Of a DNA stretch of 64,000 nt, positions 24,678-34,540 are shown piece by piece. The stretch covers positions 1,860,001-1,924,000 of the forward strand of contig OZ239982.1 of the NCBI GenBank assembly GCA_965197005.1. The letters are read 5' to 3'. A program made the translations under genes and the position numbers. This stretch comes from G965197005 sp965197005. Its GTDB lineage: Bacteria > Pseudomonadota > Gammaproteobacteria > Pseudomonadales > Oceanobacteraceae. The notes beneath the pieces were generated by a model. That model was not told the DNA's origin. It saw only the letters and a list, made by a program, of their open reading frames with translations, and did no database searches. The number at the start of each line of letters is the position of its first letter. Position 1 is the first letter of the stretch.

Positions 24678-27206
24678 TTAGCGAAATAACAAGCGCTGAA
24701 ACTGATAACTAAGTGCTGGAATTAAAATCAGCGTAACCAAGCAAGAAATTGCCATAATCAATGCCATAAAGACGCCAACGGTTTGATACGGTACTAATGG
24801 TGCAACCAAAAGTGGAGTAAAGCCTAAGGCAATGACAATGGCATTGCGTGCAATGGCTCGCCCTGGCGCATCAAATACGTTGATTAAGTCACTGCGCCAG
24901 TTGTCTTTATTGCGAACTAATTTAGCACGCTCAATAAAGTGAATGGCAAAGTCCACACTCATACCCAGCGTAAGAGCGGATAGTACGGCAACTGGCATAT
25001 CATAATTTTTGCCAATCCAACCAATTAATCCGTAAATTAAAGAAATGGTCACGCTCAATGGCAACATCGCAATTAGCCCCCAGCTTAATGAGCGGAATAA
25101 GAAAATCATCATCAAGCCCACAATCACAAAAGACGATGCTAGGCTACCTAACATGCCATTGACCATGGTATCTTGCCAAACCACATTAATGTAAGTTAAG
25201 CCACTCCAGTTTTTGCTTAGGTTCTCTGGTACAGGGTTAGCCTTAAACCAATTATCCATATAATCCACAACCTTGTTCATATCTTGGTTATCCCCTGATT
25301 TAAGCTGCAACCACACAACGGAGGAACTGTAATCTGGTGTGACGATATGCCAAATTTGTTTGGGTGTGTGTGAGCTTTGATAAGTCAAAATGCTTTGTGC
25401 TGCCTGCTCTGCATTTTCTGGCAACACATAGTGCTGTTCATCGCCACCTTTAAGCTCACGATTAACGGTTTTTAATAAATCCACCAAACCCATACTTTTA
25501 CCTACTAGACCAGAGGCATCTAAGGCATTTTGCACCTTTTGCAGATACGCCAAGTTCTTAGGTTCTAAAAAGGGTTTTTGTAACGCACTATCAAGCAAGC
25601 TAGATAGCTTATCCCAATAAGGTTGAGTCTCGGCATCTGCCATAAATTGCTGATTAATTACCGCTTCATTTAAAGCTGCCAAATTAACTACACCATCTTT
25701 TTGCTTTTCTGCCAACAAATCGCGCACAATGTTTTGCAGTGTTTGCGGCGCATCTTGTACCGCTTGTTGCATCTCTTTGGCGATGGCTGTGCCGTCTTGT
25801 CCTTTAGCATCAAAACTTAAAAATGCCTGATAAGTGCCTGCAAAATGTGAATTTAATGCTCGGTCTGCCTCACGAATAGGGTGCTTAGCCTGAAACCAGT
25901 TCATTGGATTATCGTTCACATTAATTTTACTGATGCCCCAACCACTAAAGCCTACCAGCACAACGGTAAATAGCACAATCATCAAACTATGACGCTCAAT
26001 CCAAGCAGGCAACGCATGTAACGCTCTTGCCAACAATCCATGACTGTCATCACTTTTATGAATGCGTGATGCCATTTTATTGAGCTGCTTATCTGATAAC
26101 ACACTGATATAAGCAGGGATAAACACAATGGTTAATAAGAAAGCAATAGCAATACCAATGGCAACAAAGCTACCAAATACCTTAACTGGTGGAATGTCGG
26201 CGGTATTTAAAGAAACAAACCCGACCAAAGAGGTAATGGAGGTAAATAGCATTGGGCGAAATAACTCTTTTACACTGTCTTGAATTAACGCTTTTTTATC
26301 CATACCAGGACGGTAATGGTCAGTAAAGGTAGAAAGCATATGAATGGCATTGACCACCGCAATAGGCATTAAGAAAATGGGAATCATCGAGGACATAATA
26401 TGCACAGGAAAACCGACCCCAATCATTGCGCCCATCGTCAGAATAACCGTTGCCATTGCCACAATCATAGGTGCAGCTACAATCGCCATAGAGCGGAAGA
26501 AAAACAGCATAATCACAAAAATAAGCAACCCAGCAGCGGGGGCTGAAATCGCCATTTGCGTAAACATCTCAACCCCAAAAGTATCCTCTGCAACAGGCAG
26601 ACCTGTTATAAAATATTCATCATCACTTTTTTCTAACTGTTTGATAATTTTATTGATTTCTTGATAAATACGGTAGCTTTGATCTTTTGCCACAATAGGA
26701 ATATAAATACCAGCGGCTTTACCATCACCAGAGACCAGCGTATTGTTAATCATCGGCAAACGAGACACCCAGCTTTTGATTAAGTCCGCCTGTGCTTGAT
26801 TGTTAAGCGTACCATCAATCATCCAATGAAAAGCAACCGCTCCATCTTCGGTTTGGCTGATGTTATCTGTATTACTTAAACTCATTAAATCCTCAGCAAT
26901 GACCCCATCAATCAGCACCACTTTTTCAGACAATGCCTTTAAACGGTTTAATGTCCCAATGTTATACACCCCATTTTCATGCTGATTATTAACAATCCCC
27001 ACGACCATCATTTCTGAAAGTGCAAATTTTTGCTTAACACTATCATGCAATACTCGCGCAGGGTTGTTATGCGGTAGCATATTTTCAGGGTCTGTATCTA
27101 CTTTGACATTAAACAGCATGGCCAATGCCACAAGGCTTAATAGCAACGTAAACATAAAGACGCTTTTGGGATAATTAACAGATAATTGGTTTAATGACAG
27201 TCGCAT
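24678..27206 (-). CDS. RND-superfamily (MMPL-type) exporter
   Basis: The protein has 842 residues. It has twelve likely membrane spans in two halves, each with a large periplasmic loop after the first helix (residues about 35-210 and 430-640). MMPL/SSD-type helices are visible (AAGLLIFVIMLFFFRSMAIV, SSFVIVGLMMIFLFRSLSWG) and the charged intramembrane motif appears in LGMSVDFAIHF. It belongs to the predicted RND exporters that handle lipids or sterol-like compounds. It heads the operon RND-LolA-barrel-DUF2892 and is divergent from the ArsR gene, with a palindrome between. Confidence 0.88.
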   Translation of the reverse strand: MRLSLNQLSVNYPKSVFMFTLLLSLVALAMLFNVKVDTDPENMLPHNNPARVLHDSVKQKFALSEMMVVGIVNNQHENGVYNIGTLNRLKALSEKVVLIDGVIAEDLMSLSNTDNISQTEDGAVAFHWMIDGTLNNQAQADLIKSWVSRLPMINNTLVSGDGKAAGIYIPIVAKDQSYRIYQEINKIIKQLEKSDDEYFITGLPVAEDTFGVEMFTQMAISAPAAGLLIFVIMLFFFRSMAIVAAPMIVAMATVILTMGAMIGVGFPVHIMSSMIPIFLMPIAVVNAIHMLSTFTDHYRPGMDKKALIQDSVKELFRPMLFTSITSLVGFVSLNTADIPPVKVFGSFVAIGIAIAFLLTIVFIPAYISVLSDKQLNKMASRIHKSDDSHGLLARALHALPAWIERHSLMIVLFTVVLVGFSGWGISKINVNDNPMNWFQAKHPIREADRALNSHFAGTYQAFLSFDAKGQDGTAIAKEMQQAVQDAPQTLQNIVRDLLAEKQKDGVVNLAALNEAVINQQFMADAETQPYWDKLSSLLDSALQKPFLEPKNLAYLQKVQNALDASGLVGKSMGLVDLLKTVNRELKGGDEQHYVLPENAEQAAQSILTYQSSHTPKQIWHIVTPDYSSSVVWLQLKSGDNQDMNKVVDYMDNWFKANPVPENLSKNWSGLTYINVVWQDTMVNGMLGSLASSFVIVGLMMIFLFRSLSWGLIAMLPLSVTISLIYGLIGWIGKNYDMPVAVLSALTLGMSVDFAIHFIERAKLVRNKDNWRSDLINVFDAPGRAIARNAIVIALGFTPLLVAPLVPYQTVGVFMALIMAISCLVTLILIPALSYQFQRLLFR

Positions 27207-27229
27207 ATTGCTCTCCTAAAATTCATATT

Positions 27230-27270
27230 TGTATATTATATAAGTCTAATTTAGGGCAATATAATATACA
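27230..27270. promoter_or_regulatory. Palindromic operator between the RND operon and arsR
   Basis: Perfect 12-bp arms, TGTATATTATAT and ATATAATATACA, are separated by 17 bp in the divergent intergenic region. AT-rich palindromes of this kind are bound by BigR/YgaV-type ArsR repressors. It is probably the site through which the ArsR protein controls both directions. Confidence 0.65.
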
Positions 27271-27361
27271 TCTTAGAAAACATCAAACCATTTTTATCAT
27301 TTTTTTGTGCTAGAATAATACTTTTAATCAATCCAACGATAAAACAATCCAAGGGCCTGTC

Positions 27362-27670
27362 ATGCAATCAAAAATTCGCAGCCAAGACATGAGCGCACAC
27401 GCTGAAGAAGCCTGCAACTTCTTAAAAAGCATTGCCAACCCCAAACGCATGATGATTTTATGCATGCTAAGTGAAGAAGAAATGCCCGTGCATGCCATTA
27501 ATGAAAAATTAAACATCGCACAATCTGCCCTTTCTCAGCACCTTAGCGCACTACGCAAAGCAGATTTAGTCACAACCAGACGTGATTCTCAGCATATTTA
27601 CTATCGTTTAAAAGGCGATAAAACCGAGCGCATCATATTGTTATTGCAAGACATGTTCTGCCCTCTTTAG
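27362..27670 (+). CDS. ArsR/SmtB-family repressor, BigR/YgaV-like
   Basis: The protein has 102 residues and a winged helix (NIAQSALSQHLSALRKADLV, TTRRDSQHIYYRLKG). It has cysteines at MILCML near residue 38 and at MFC near the C-terminus, the two positions that form a disulfide in the redox/sulfide-sensing BigR/SqrR group, plus one at EAC. No metal-site CxC is present. An AAGGG site precedes the ATG. It probably represses the divergent RND/DUF2892 operon and itself in response to persulfide or oxidation. Confidence 0.82.
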   Translation: MQSKIRSQDMSAHAEEACNFLKSIANPKRMMILCMLSEEEMPVHAINEKLNIAQSALSQHLSALRKADLVTTRRDSQHIYYRLKGDKTERIILLLQDMFCPL

Positions 27671-27712
27671 GCAGATTTAAAGCAGCGCCAAGCAATAGAA
27701 TAAAATCCTTTT

Positions 27713-27739
27713 GAACTTTTTACTTGAGTTTAACTCCGA
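27713..27739 (+). promoter_or_regulatory. Sigma-E promoter of the rpoE operon
   Basis: GAACTT (27713-27718), a 16-bp gap and TCCGA (27735-27739) match the extracytoplasmic sigma-E/AlgU consensus GAACTT-N16-TCTGA with one mismatch, 31 bp before the rpoE start. This implies that rpoE drives its own operon. Confidence 0.75.
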
Positions 27740-27769
27740 CAATGCAGTTAAATAACGGGAGTTATAAAT

Positions 27770-28432
27770 ATGTTACATGCTATTGGTAATAAAACAGAGC
27801 GTCGTTTTGCAAGAGTACAGGACAAAATTTTGAATCAACCAGAGCCAGCCCCAAAAGTCTGCCCAGACCAACAGCTCGTAGCGAGAGTCCAAAAAGGCGA
27901 CCGCCGTGCCTTTGACCTTTTAGTAATCAAATATCAAAGCAGAATTATTGCCCTAGCCTATCGCTTTGTGCATGACCCAAGCGAAGCCCAAGACATTGCC
28001 CAAGAAGCATTTATTAAAGCCTTTAAAGCAGCACCTAATTTTCGTGGAGACAGTGCGTTTTATACTTGGCTATACCGTATTGCCAGCAATACCGCCAAGA
28101 ACTTTTTACAAACACGCAACCGCCGAGTACCGTTACACGATGCCACCTTAGATGATGACGAATACTTTGTTGCTGATGAAAATTTAGAAAACAATGCATC
28201 GCCTGAGGCCTTATTACAAAGAACACAACTTAAAGATGTTATTTTTAGCACCATGCACAACCTACCAGATGAACTTCAACGAGCTATCAAACTGCGTGAA
28301 ATAGACGGTTTAAGCTACGAAGACATTGCACAAATTATGCACTGTCCAATAGGCACGGTACGCTCACGTATTTTCCGAGCGAGGGAAGCCATAGAAAAAC
28401 AAATTCAACCCTTATTAGAAGCCAACTTATAG
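27770..28432 (+). CDS. rpoE: RNA polymerase sigma-E factor
   Basis: The protein has 220 residues. Sigma region 2 (DRRAFDLLVIKYQSRIIALA, then DIAQEAFIKAFKA, FYTWLYRIASN) and region 4 (REIDGLSYEDIAQIMHCPIG, TVRSRIFRAREAI) are both intact. It directs the envelope-stress response. The N-terminus is about 25 residues longer than usual before the family start (DQQLVARVQKGD), though GGGAG at 8 bp supports this ATG. It begins the operon rpoE-rseA-rseB-rseC-degP. Confidence 0.96.
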   Translation: MLHAIGNKTERRFARVQDKILNQPEPAPKVCPDQQLVARVQKGDRRAFDLLVIKYQSRIIALAYRFVHDPSEAQDIAQEAFIKAFKAAPNFRGDSAFYTWLYRIASNTAKNFLQTRNRRVPLHDATLDDDEYFVADENLENNASPEALLQRTQLKDVIFSTMHNLPDELQRAIKLREIDGLSYEDIAQIMHCPIGTVRSRIFRAREAIEKQIQPLLEANL

Positions 28433-28441
28433 GAATTATAT

Positions 28442-29074
28442 ATGCACGACAATAGCAAAGAATCCCTATCAGCATTACTAGATAGCGAGGCCGACGAGCT
28501 AGAAATACGCCGTTTGCTAAACGCCAGTGAAAGCAGCGATGAAATTAAAAATCAATGGCAGCGTTATCACCTAATAGGCGACGTATTACGCACTGAAGTA
28601 ACTCCCGACTTTACACTTGACCTTAGCACAGGCATCAATCAAGCCCTAGACGGCAAGCCTATGGACGAACTGCCAGCAAAGACACAAGTTAAAGTAGCGC
28701 ATACACAAAGTAACCCTAGCTGGCTTTCTTGGATTGCGTTGAGCAGCAGCGCTGCTGCCGTTACATTGGCCGTATTTTTAGGTCTAAATCTAATGTCTAA
28801 AGAGCAATTCAATAGCCCTAAAAATGTCATCGCATTACAAGAGCGTAGCCTTAGCAATGCCAATATGACTACCGTCAGCCAAGCCAGTTTAGCCCAAGAT
28901 GATACACCAACGCCATCAACCCAAACTGCCACAAACACCTATACACAACAGCAATTACAGGCAGCACAAAAACGCTTAAATGACTATTTAATACAACATA
29001 TTGAAGATAACGCCATGCACTCAGTTAATGGCATAGCCCCTTTAGCAAGAGCGGCTTCCTTGCAACAACCCTAA
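28442..29074 (+). CDS. rseA: Anti-sigma-E factor RseA/MucA
   Basis: The protein has 210 residues. The N-terminal sigma-binding domain (ESLSALLDSEADELEIRRLL, QRYHLIGDVLRTE) is cytoplasmic, one span follows near residue 100 (WLSWIALSSSAAAVTLAVFL), and the periplasmic part is glutamine/threonine-rich. It holds RpoE inactive until cleaved under envelope stress. It lies 9 bp after rpoE. Confidence 0.93.
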   Translation: MHDNSKESLSALLDSEADELEIRRLLNASESSDEIKNQWQRYHLIGDVLRTEVTPDFTLDLSTGINQALDGKPMDELPAKTQVKVAHTQSNPSWLSWIALSSSAAAVTLAVFLGLNLMSKEQFNSPKNVIALQERSLSNANMTTVSQASLAQDDTPTPSTQTATNTYTQQQLQAAQKRLNDYLIQHIEDNAMHSVNGIAPLARAASLQQP

Positions 29075-29094
29075 CAAAGTAACGGACTTTAGCG

Positions 29095-30048
29095 ATGCGT
29101 TTTTTATTACTATTTAGCCTTATTATCAGTGGAAGCCTCTTTGCACAAGACAACGACAGCGCACAAAAATGGCTAGAAAAGATGTTACAAGCAGCCAGCA
29201 ACATCAACTATCAAGGCGTGATCATTTACGGAGACAGCAAAAACTGGAACAGCCTGCATATATCCCATGCTGTCATTGCAGGGCAAGAATACGAAAAAAT
29301 GCTCTATTTAACGGGCAAGCCTAGAGAATTTATTCGCCAAGGCAATCAACTTATGTGCATTCATGCCAATACCAACGTAACCAAACTCAACAAACAACTG
29401 ACACAAAACCCAGTTGCAAAAAATTTCGTACACGGACTAATGCACAGCCAAAAGCTATATCATATAACGCTACAAGGACAAGAACGAATTGCTGGGCGAG
29501 CAGCCCAAAAAATAAGCCTAACCCCAAAAGACCCATATCGCTACAGCTATCAACTTTGGCTAGACACCCACACCGCATTAATGTTGCGTAGCGACATGCT
29601 CAACAAAAATCAACTGCTAGAACGCTTTCAATTTGCCCAAATTCAAATCGGCATAGACCTACCTAAAATGCTATTTAAACCAGAAACAAAAGGACAACTG
29701 ACTACTGCAAAAATTGCCAACAATCCGCCCAAAGACCAAGCAAAACCTCAAAACTGGCAGATGACATGGTTACCTGAAGGATTTAAACGCCCTCCCATGA
29801 ATATTGACAGCGTATCTCGCCAAGAACATGGCGAAAAACAAATGTATAGTGACGGTCTCAGCTCCTTTTCTATCTTTATAGAACCGACCCTTGAAAGCAT
29901 GCCAGAAATGCAACAGCAATGGGGAGCTACCGCCGCCCTTGTTAAATACAAACTACACAACAAACAACTTTACAAAATAACCATTGTCGGCGAGCTACCC
30001 ATATTAGCCATGCAAAAAATCGCCGATGCAATTCATTTTGATAAATAG
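29095..30048 (+). CDS. rseB: Sigma-E regulatory protein RseB/MucB
   Basis: The protein has 317 residues. A signal peptide (FLLLFSLIISGSLFA) precedes the LolA-like N-terminal domain (AASNINYQGVIIYGDSKNWN) and the smaller C-terminal domain (WLPEGFKRPPMNIDSVS). It protects RseA from DegS-type cleavage in the periplasm and releases it upon binding mislocalised lipids. It is 20 bp after rseA and 6 bp before rseC. Confidence 0.93.
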   Translation: MRFLLLFSLIISGSLFAQDNDSAQKWLEKMLQAASNINYQGVIIYGDSKNWNSLHISHAVIAGQEYEKMLYLTGKPREFIRQGNQLMCIHANTNVTKLNKQLTQNPVAKNFVHGLMHSQKLYHITLQGQERIAGRAAQKISLTPKDPYRYSYQLWLDTHTALMLRSDMLNKNQLLERFQFAQIQIGIDLPKMLFKPETKGQLTTAKIANNPPKDQAKPQNWQMTWLPEGFKRPPMNIDSVSRQEHGEKQMYSDGLSSFSIFIEPTLESMPEMQQQWGATAALVKYKLHNKQLYKITIVGELPILAMQKIADAIHFDK

Positions 30049-30054
30049 CCAACC

Positions 30055-30492
30055 ATGTCCAAAAGCCATATTTCCGTACAGATAAAAAAAGCCGACCAAC
30101 AAAATCTATGGGTCATTGCCAACCATGCGAACTGCCAAACCTGCGAACAAAGCAAACACTGCATACAGCTACAAACACAGCGCAACAAACCCGCCTTACG
30201 CTTACCAATTAAAAGCGACTTACAAACAGAGCAAGCACTCACACTAAGCATTGCTAACAACAAACTTACCCAAGCCAGCCTGCTGGTTTATGGACTGCCA
30301 CTCAGCAGCATGTTACTGGCAGCCATACTAGGGCAAAATTTGAAAAATGACGGACTAACCCTTATTTGCATGTTAATCGGCTTAACTATCGGCTTTTTAC
30401 TAGCACGATTTTTGCAAGCTAATTGCATAACCTCAGCAGATATCAGTCTGCACAACTCTTTAACCTCCAACCTAGATAAGGAATTGATGTGA
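30055..30492 (+). CDS. rseC: SoxR-reducing/positive sigma-E regulator RseC/MucC
   Basis: The protein has 145 residues, with an N-terminal cysteine cluster (CQTCEQSKHC) and two membrane spans (LLVYGLPLSSMLLAAILG and LTLICMLIGLTIGFLLARFL). It matches the RseC/MucC family, an inner membrane modulator of sigma-E activity whose mechanism is not settled. Its stop overlaps the GTG start of degP (ATGTGA). Confidence 0.88.
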   Translation: MSKSHISVQIKKADQQNLWVIANHANCQTCEQSKHCIQLQTQRNKPALRLPIKSDLQTEQALTLSIANNKLTQASLLVYGLPLSSMLLAAILGQNLKNDGLTLICMLIGLTIGFLLARFLQANCITSADISLHNSLTSNLDKELM

Positions 30493-31895
30493 AAAAAGCA
30501 TATTATTTAACCAAAGGCATTGTATTTTACACCCTACTACTTAGCCTGAGCCTAACGGTAAAAGCAGGACTGCCGGATTTTACAGAACTCGTTGAAGATG
30601 CGTCCCCAGCAGTGGTTAATATCTCCACTGTCCAGCATGTTACAGGCGGTAGCGAATTTCAAAAACGCTTTGACTTACCAGAAGATGTGCCAGAAATATT
30701 TCGCCATTTTTTTGGTATTCCCACGCCCATGCCAAGAGGCAATCAAGAAAAAACCTCTCTAGGCTCAGGCTTTATTATCTCCAGTGATGGATATATTTTA
30801 ACCAACAACCATGTCGTTAATAATGCCGATGAAATCATTGTACGCCTCAATGACCGCCGTGAACTAGAAGCCAAAGTCATTGGCGCAGACAAAAGCTCCG
30901 ATCTTGCTTTATTAAAAGTAAAAGCAAAAAATCTTCCCACTGTAGAAACAGGCGACTCATCAAAACTCAAAGTTGGCGAATGGGTCGTTGCCATAGGCTC
31001 GCCTTTTGGCTTTGATTACTCCGTAACCGCAGGCATTGTTAGTGCCAAAGGACGCAGCTTACCCAACGAAAACTATGTGCCCTTTATTCAAACCGACGTT
31101 GCCATCAACCCCGGAAACTCTGGTGGACCTCTATTTAATCTAGACGGCGAAGTGGTTGGCATCAATTCACAAATTTACACTCGCTCTGGCGGCTTTATGG
31201 GCGTATCTTTTGCCATTCCCATTAATGTTGCCCTCGATGTTGCCGAGCAATTAAAGAAAAATGGACACGTAAGCCGTGGCTGGTTAGGCGTAATTATTCA
31301 AGAAGTAAACAAAGAACTTGCCGAATCTTTTGGTCTTAAAAAAGCCGCAGGCGCATTGGTTGCACAAGTATTACCAGGCAGCCCCGCCGAACAAGCAGGT
31401 CTTAAAAGTGGCGATATCATTATTCGCTTTAACCGCAAAGACATTGAGTTATCCTCCGACCTACCCCATCAAGTAGGCAGAATGAAACCAGAAGACAGCG
31501 CCTACCTAACCATTGTACGCAACGGCAAAAAGAAACGCTTAAAAGTAAAAATTGGCAGCGCCCCCAACGCAGATGACAGCGACTTAGCAGAACATTATCA
31601 AAGCAAAAAATCCCAAGTTAAAAGTAACCGCCTCGGATTGATAGTCAGTGACATTCCGCAAAAGCTACAAAACAACCAAACCAAAGGCGTTTATATAAAA
31701 CAAGTGCAGCAAGGTCCTGCCTCCTTTGCAGGACTCATTCAAGGAGATATTATCACCATAATAAATGGAAGCATTATCAATAACTTGCAGGACTTTAAAA
31801 AAGTTGTTGCCAGCTTACCGAACAATCGCTCTATCCCCATTCGCATTATGCGTCGAGGTACTGCTATGTTCTTCCCCTTAAAGCTAAACAAATAA
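30489..31895 (+). CDS. degP: Periplasmic serine protease DegP/MucD (HtrA)
   Basis: The protein has 468 residues. It has a signal peptide and a trypsin-like domain with the triad H in ILTNNHVV, D in SSDLALLKV and S in NPGNSGGPLF. Two PDZ domains follow (RGWLGVIIQEVNKELAESFG... and RLGLIVSDIPQ...). It degrades or refolds damaged envelope proteins. The GTG start overlaps the end of rseC, so it is the last gene of the sigma-E operon, as mucD is in Pseudomonas. Confidence 0.95.
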   Translation: MKKAYYLTKGIVFYTLLLSLSLTVKAGLPDFTELVEDASPAVVNISTVQHVTGGSEFQKRFDLPEDVPEIFRHFFGIPTPMPRGNQEKTSLGSGFIISSDGYILTNNHVVNNADEIIVRLNDRRELEAKVIGADKSSDLALLKVKAKNLPTVETGDSSKLKVGEWVVAIGSPFGFDYSVTAGIVSAKGRSLPNENYVPFIQTDVAINPGNSGGPLFNLDGEVVGINSQIYTRSGGFMGVSFAIPINVALDVAEQLKKNGHVSRGWLGVIIQEVNKELAESFGLKKAAGALVAQVLPGSPAEQAGLKSGDIIIRFNRKDIELSSDLPHQVGRMKPEDSAYLTIVRNGKKKRLKVKIGSAPNADDSDLAEHYQSKKSQVKSNRLGLIVSDIPQKLQNNQTKGVYIKQVQQGPASFAGLIQGDIITIINGSIINNLQDFKKVVASLPNNRSIPIRIMRRGTAMFFPLKLNK

Positions 31896-31911
31896 CTAAC
31901 TTACCAACATT

Positions 31912-31935
31912 ACCACCAAGGACGGTGGTCTTTAA
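31912..31935 (+). terminator. Terminator of the sigma-E operon
   Basis: The stem ACCACC/GGTGGT has a 6-base loop and is followed by CTTTAAAAT, 16 bp after degP. It is short with a weak T-run, so its strength is moderate at best. Confidence 0.45.
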
Positions 31936-32158
31936 AATCACTTAAACATTATATATTCTGAACTTGAACCCTAGACATAACCCCAACGTAAGGTTAAAAT
32001 TCTCTCGTTGTTTATCAGCAACTTTCAGTCGTTAATCACAACCACCCCCTGTGCAGGCTGGACAATCTAATTTTCAGCGAGATATTTAAACACAAACCTA
32101 CAGTGTTTAAATTTTGCAACCATATTTATTTTATTTATTCTTCCAAGGGGATACACAA

Positions 32159-33880
32159 GTGGAACTACTATCAGGCGGAGACATATTAGTCCGCGCCCTG
32201 CGAGATGCAGGTACAGAATATATTTATGGCTACCCAGGTGGCTCATTACTACACGTTTATGATGCGTTATATCGTCAATCTGATGTCAAACATGTCCTTG
32301 TACGCCATGAACAAGCCGCCGCTCACATGGCAGACGGCTATGCCCGTGCCACAGGCAAGCCCGGTGTTGTCATGGTAACCTCAGGTCCCGGTGCAACCAA
32401 CACCATCACAGGTATTGCCACCGCTTTTACCGACTCCATTCCTATGATTTTAATTTCAGGTCAGGTAATGAGCCACCTTGTTGGTGATGACGCATTCCAA
32501 GAGACAGACATGATGGGCATCTCTCGCCCTGTCGTTAAACACAGCTTCAGCGTTAGTCGCCCAGAAGACATTGCCGACATTGTTGCCAAAGCCTTTTACA
32601 TTGCCACCACAGGCAGACCTGGACCTGTTGTCATTGACATACCCAAAGACATGACCGCACCCAACGAAAAGTTTGAATACCAATATCCAAAATCCGTCAA
32701 ACTGCGCTCTTACACCCCACCACTGCGTGGTCACAGTGGGCAAATTCGCAAAGCCTTAGAATTATTACTTAACGCCAAACGCCCAGTTGTTTATAGTGGA
32801 GGAGGCGTTATTTTAGGACAGGCATCGCAACAACTGCGCCAATTTGTAGATAAGCTCAACATTCCCTGCACCAGCACCCTAATGGGACTGGGTGCTTATC
32901 CAGGTACAGGCAAACGCTTTTTAGGCATGCTTGGCATGCACGGTACTTATGAAGCCAACATGAGTATGCACAATGCCGACGTGATTTTAGCCATTGGCGC
33001 ACGTTTTGATGACCGCGTGACCAACGACACCAGCAAATTTTGTCCCGAAGCGAAAATCATACATATTGATGTAGACCCCTCATCTATCTCCAAAACCATC
33101 ATTGCCGACATACCCATTGTAGGCCCTGTACAATCCGTATTAGATGAAATGCTAAACATGCTACCTGCTGCCCCAAATACCGATGCTGAAGCGTTAGATT
33201 CTTGGTGGCAACGTATTAACGAATGGCGCAAGCGTCATGGTATGCTATTTGACAGCAATGAAGATGAATTACTAAAACCACAAGAAGTGATACAGCAGGT
33301 ATACAAAGCCACCAAAGGTCAAGCCTATGTTACCTCTGATGTAGGGCAGCACCAGATGTTTGCCGCCCAATATTACATTTTTGACGAACCAAACCGCTGG
33401 ATAAACTCAGGAGGACTCGGCACAATGGGCTTTGGTTTTCCTGCAGCAATGGGCATCAAACTCAACTTCCCCAATGAACAAGTTGTATGTATTACCGGTG
33501 AAGGCTCTATTCAAATGAATATTCAAGAGTTATCCACCTGCATGCAATATCATATTCCCGTTAAAATTATTTGCTTAAATAACGGCTCACTAGGTATGGT
33601 GCGTCAATGGCAAGATATGAACTACGAAGGTCGCCACTCCAGCTCCTATATGGAGTCGCTCCCTGACTTCATCAAACTTGCCGAAGCCTATGGTCATATA
33701 GGCATTAAAGTAGAAAATAAAAGCGAGCTACCCAAAGCCCTTAAAGAAGCCTTTAACAAACACGCCGACAGACTGGTCTTTTTAGATGTACGAGTAGATG
33801 CAAAAGAACACGTCTACCCTATGCAAGTTCCTATGGGCGCAATGCGTGATATGTGGCTAAACAAAAAGGAGCGCACCTAA
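32159..33880 (+). CDS. ilvI: Acetolactate synthase large subunit
   Basis: The protein has 573 residues. It makes acetolactate or acetohydroxybutyrate for valine, leucine and isoleucine. Family features are the N-terminal [20 protein letters not shown], the catalytic glutamate region [39 protein letters not shown], and the ThDP motif as [13 protein letters not shown] (the GDG variant with E, also common in Pseudomonas). The start is GTG 32159, 8 bp after AAGGGG; the in-frame ATG at 32114 lacks a ribosome site. Its stop overlaps ilvH. Confidence 0.95.
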   Translation: MELLSGGDILVRALRDAGTEYIYGYPGGSLLHVYDALYRQSDVKHVLVRHEQAAAHMADGYARATGKPGVVMVTSGPGATNTITGIATAFTDSIPMILISGQVMSHLVGDDAFQETDMMGISRPVVKHSFSVSRPEDIADIVAKAFYIATTGRPGPVVIDIPKDMTAPNEKFEYQYPKSVKLRSYTPPLRGHSGQIRKALELLLNAKRPVVYSGGGVILGQASQQLRQFVDKLNIPCTSTLMGLGAYPGTGKRFLGMLGMHGTYEANMSMHNADVILAIGARFDDRVTNDTSKFCPEAKIIHIDVDPSSISKTIIADIPIVGPVQSVLDEMLNMLPAAPNTDAEALDSWWQRINEWRKRHGMLFDSNEDELLKPQEVIQQVYKATKGQAYVTSDVGQHQMFAAQYYIFDEPNRWINSGGLGTMGFGFPAAMGIKLNFPNEQVVCITGEGSIQMNIQELSTCMQYHIPVKIICLNNGSLGMVRQWQDMNYEGRHSSSYMESLPDFIKLAEAYGHIGIKVENKSELPKALKEAFNKHADRLVFLDVRVDAKEHVYPMQVPMGAMRDMWLNKKERT

Positions 33881-34371
33881 TGAGACACATTATATCCATC
33901 TTACTTGAAAACGAACCAGGTGCACTGTCTCGTGTTGTTGGTTTATTTGCCCAACGTGGTTACAACATCGAATCATTAACCGTTGCGCCTACCGAAGACG
34001 AAACCCTCTCTCGACTAACTATGACCACCGTTGGCGATGACCAAAAAATTGAGCAAATTACCAAACAGCTCAACAAGCTGATTGAAGTTGTCAAGCTCGT
34101 TGACTTAACTGGCGGCGTACATATTGAGCGAGAACTGATGCTGATTAAAGTCCGTGCCGTAGGTGCCTATCGAGCAGAAATTCAGCGCACAGTAGACATT
34201 TTTAGAGCGCATATTGTTGATGTAATGCCCAGCGTCTATACCATACAAATTACAGGCAACAGTGCCAAAATTCGTGCCTTTATTGATGCCATTGGACAAG
34301 ACTGCATTTTAGAGACCGTACGCACTGGCGTATCTGGCATACTGCGTGGCGAAAAAGTCCTTAGTCTATAA
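33880..34371 (+). CDS. ilvH: Acetolactate synthase regulatory subunit
   Basis: The protein has 163 residues. An N-terminal ACT domain (HIISILLENEPGALSRVVGL, RGYNIESLTV) binds valine for feedback inhibition. A C-terminal domain (YTIQITGNSAKIRAFIDAIG) follows. The ATG overlaps the ilvI stop (TAATG), which gives coupled translation of the two subunits. A strong terminator follows. Confidence 0.95.
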   Translation: MRHIISILLENEPGALSRVVGLFAQRGYNIESLTVAPTEDETLSRLTMTTVGDDQKIEQITKQLNKLIEVVKLVDLTGGVHIERELMLIKVRAVGAYRAEIQRTVDIFRAHIVDVMPSVYTIQITGNSAKIRAFIDAIGQDCILETVRTGVSGILRGEKVLSL

Positions 34372-34383
34372 ACTAAGCCTGCC

Positions 34384-34413
34384 AAAGCACCAGCAACCGC
34401 TGGTGCTTTTTTA
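34384..34413 (+). terminator. Terminator of ilvIH
   Basis: The arms AAAGCACCAGC and GCTGGTGCTTT enclose an AACC loop and run into TTTTTT. It is a textbook intrinsic terminator 12 bp after ilvH. Confidence 0.9.
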
Positions 34414-34540
34414 ACGCTTTCAGTAAAAGTCATTTTTTTAAACCCAAAACAAGCCAAACGACACAAAATAACCTCAAAGATTATCAGCAACAACAAACCA
34501 CCGCCTAAGCATTCCCTAGAGGCTTTAATGATATAGGCAC

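Noticed and set aside
32114..32158. 15-residue extension of acetolactate synthase
   Set aside because: No ribosome site is at the ATG, while a GTG with AAGGGG gives the family's normal N-terminus.
33480..33540. Acetolactate synthase GDG motif changed to GEG
   Set aside because: The GEG form is common in Pseudomonas-type enzymes, so it is not a defect.
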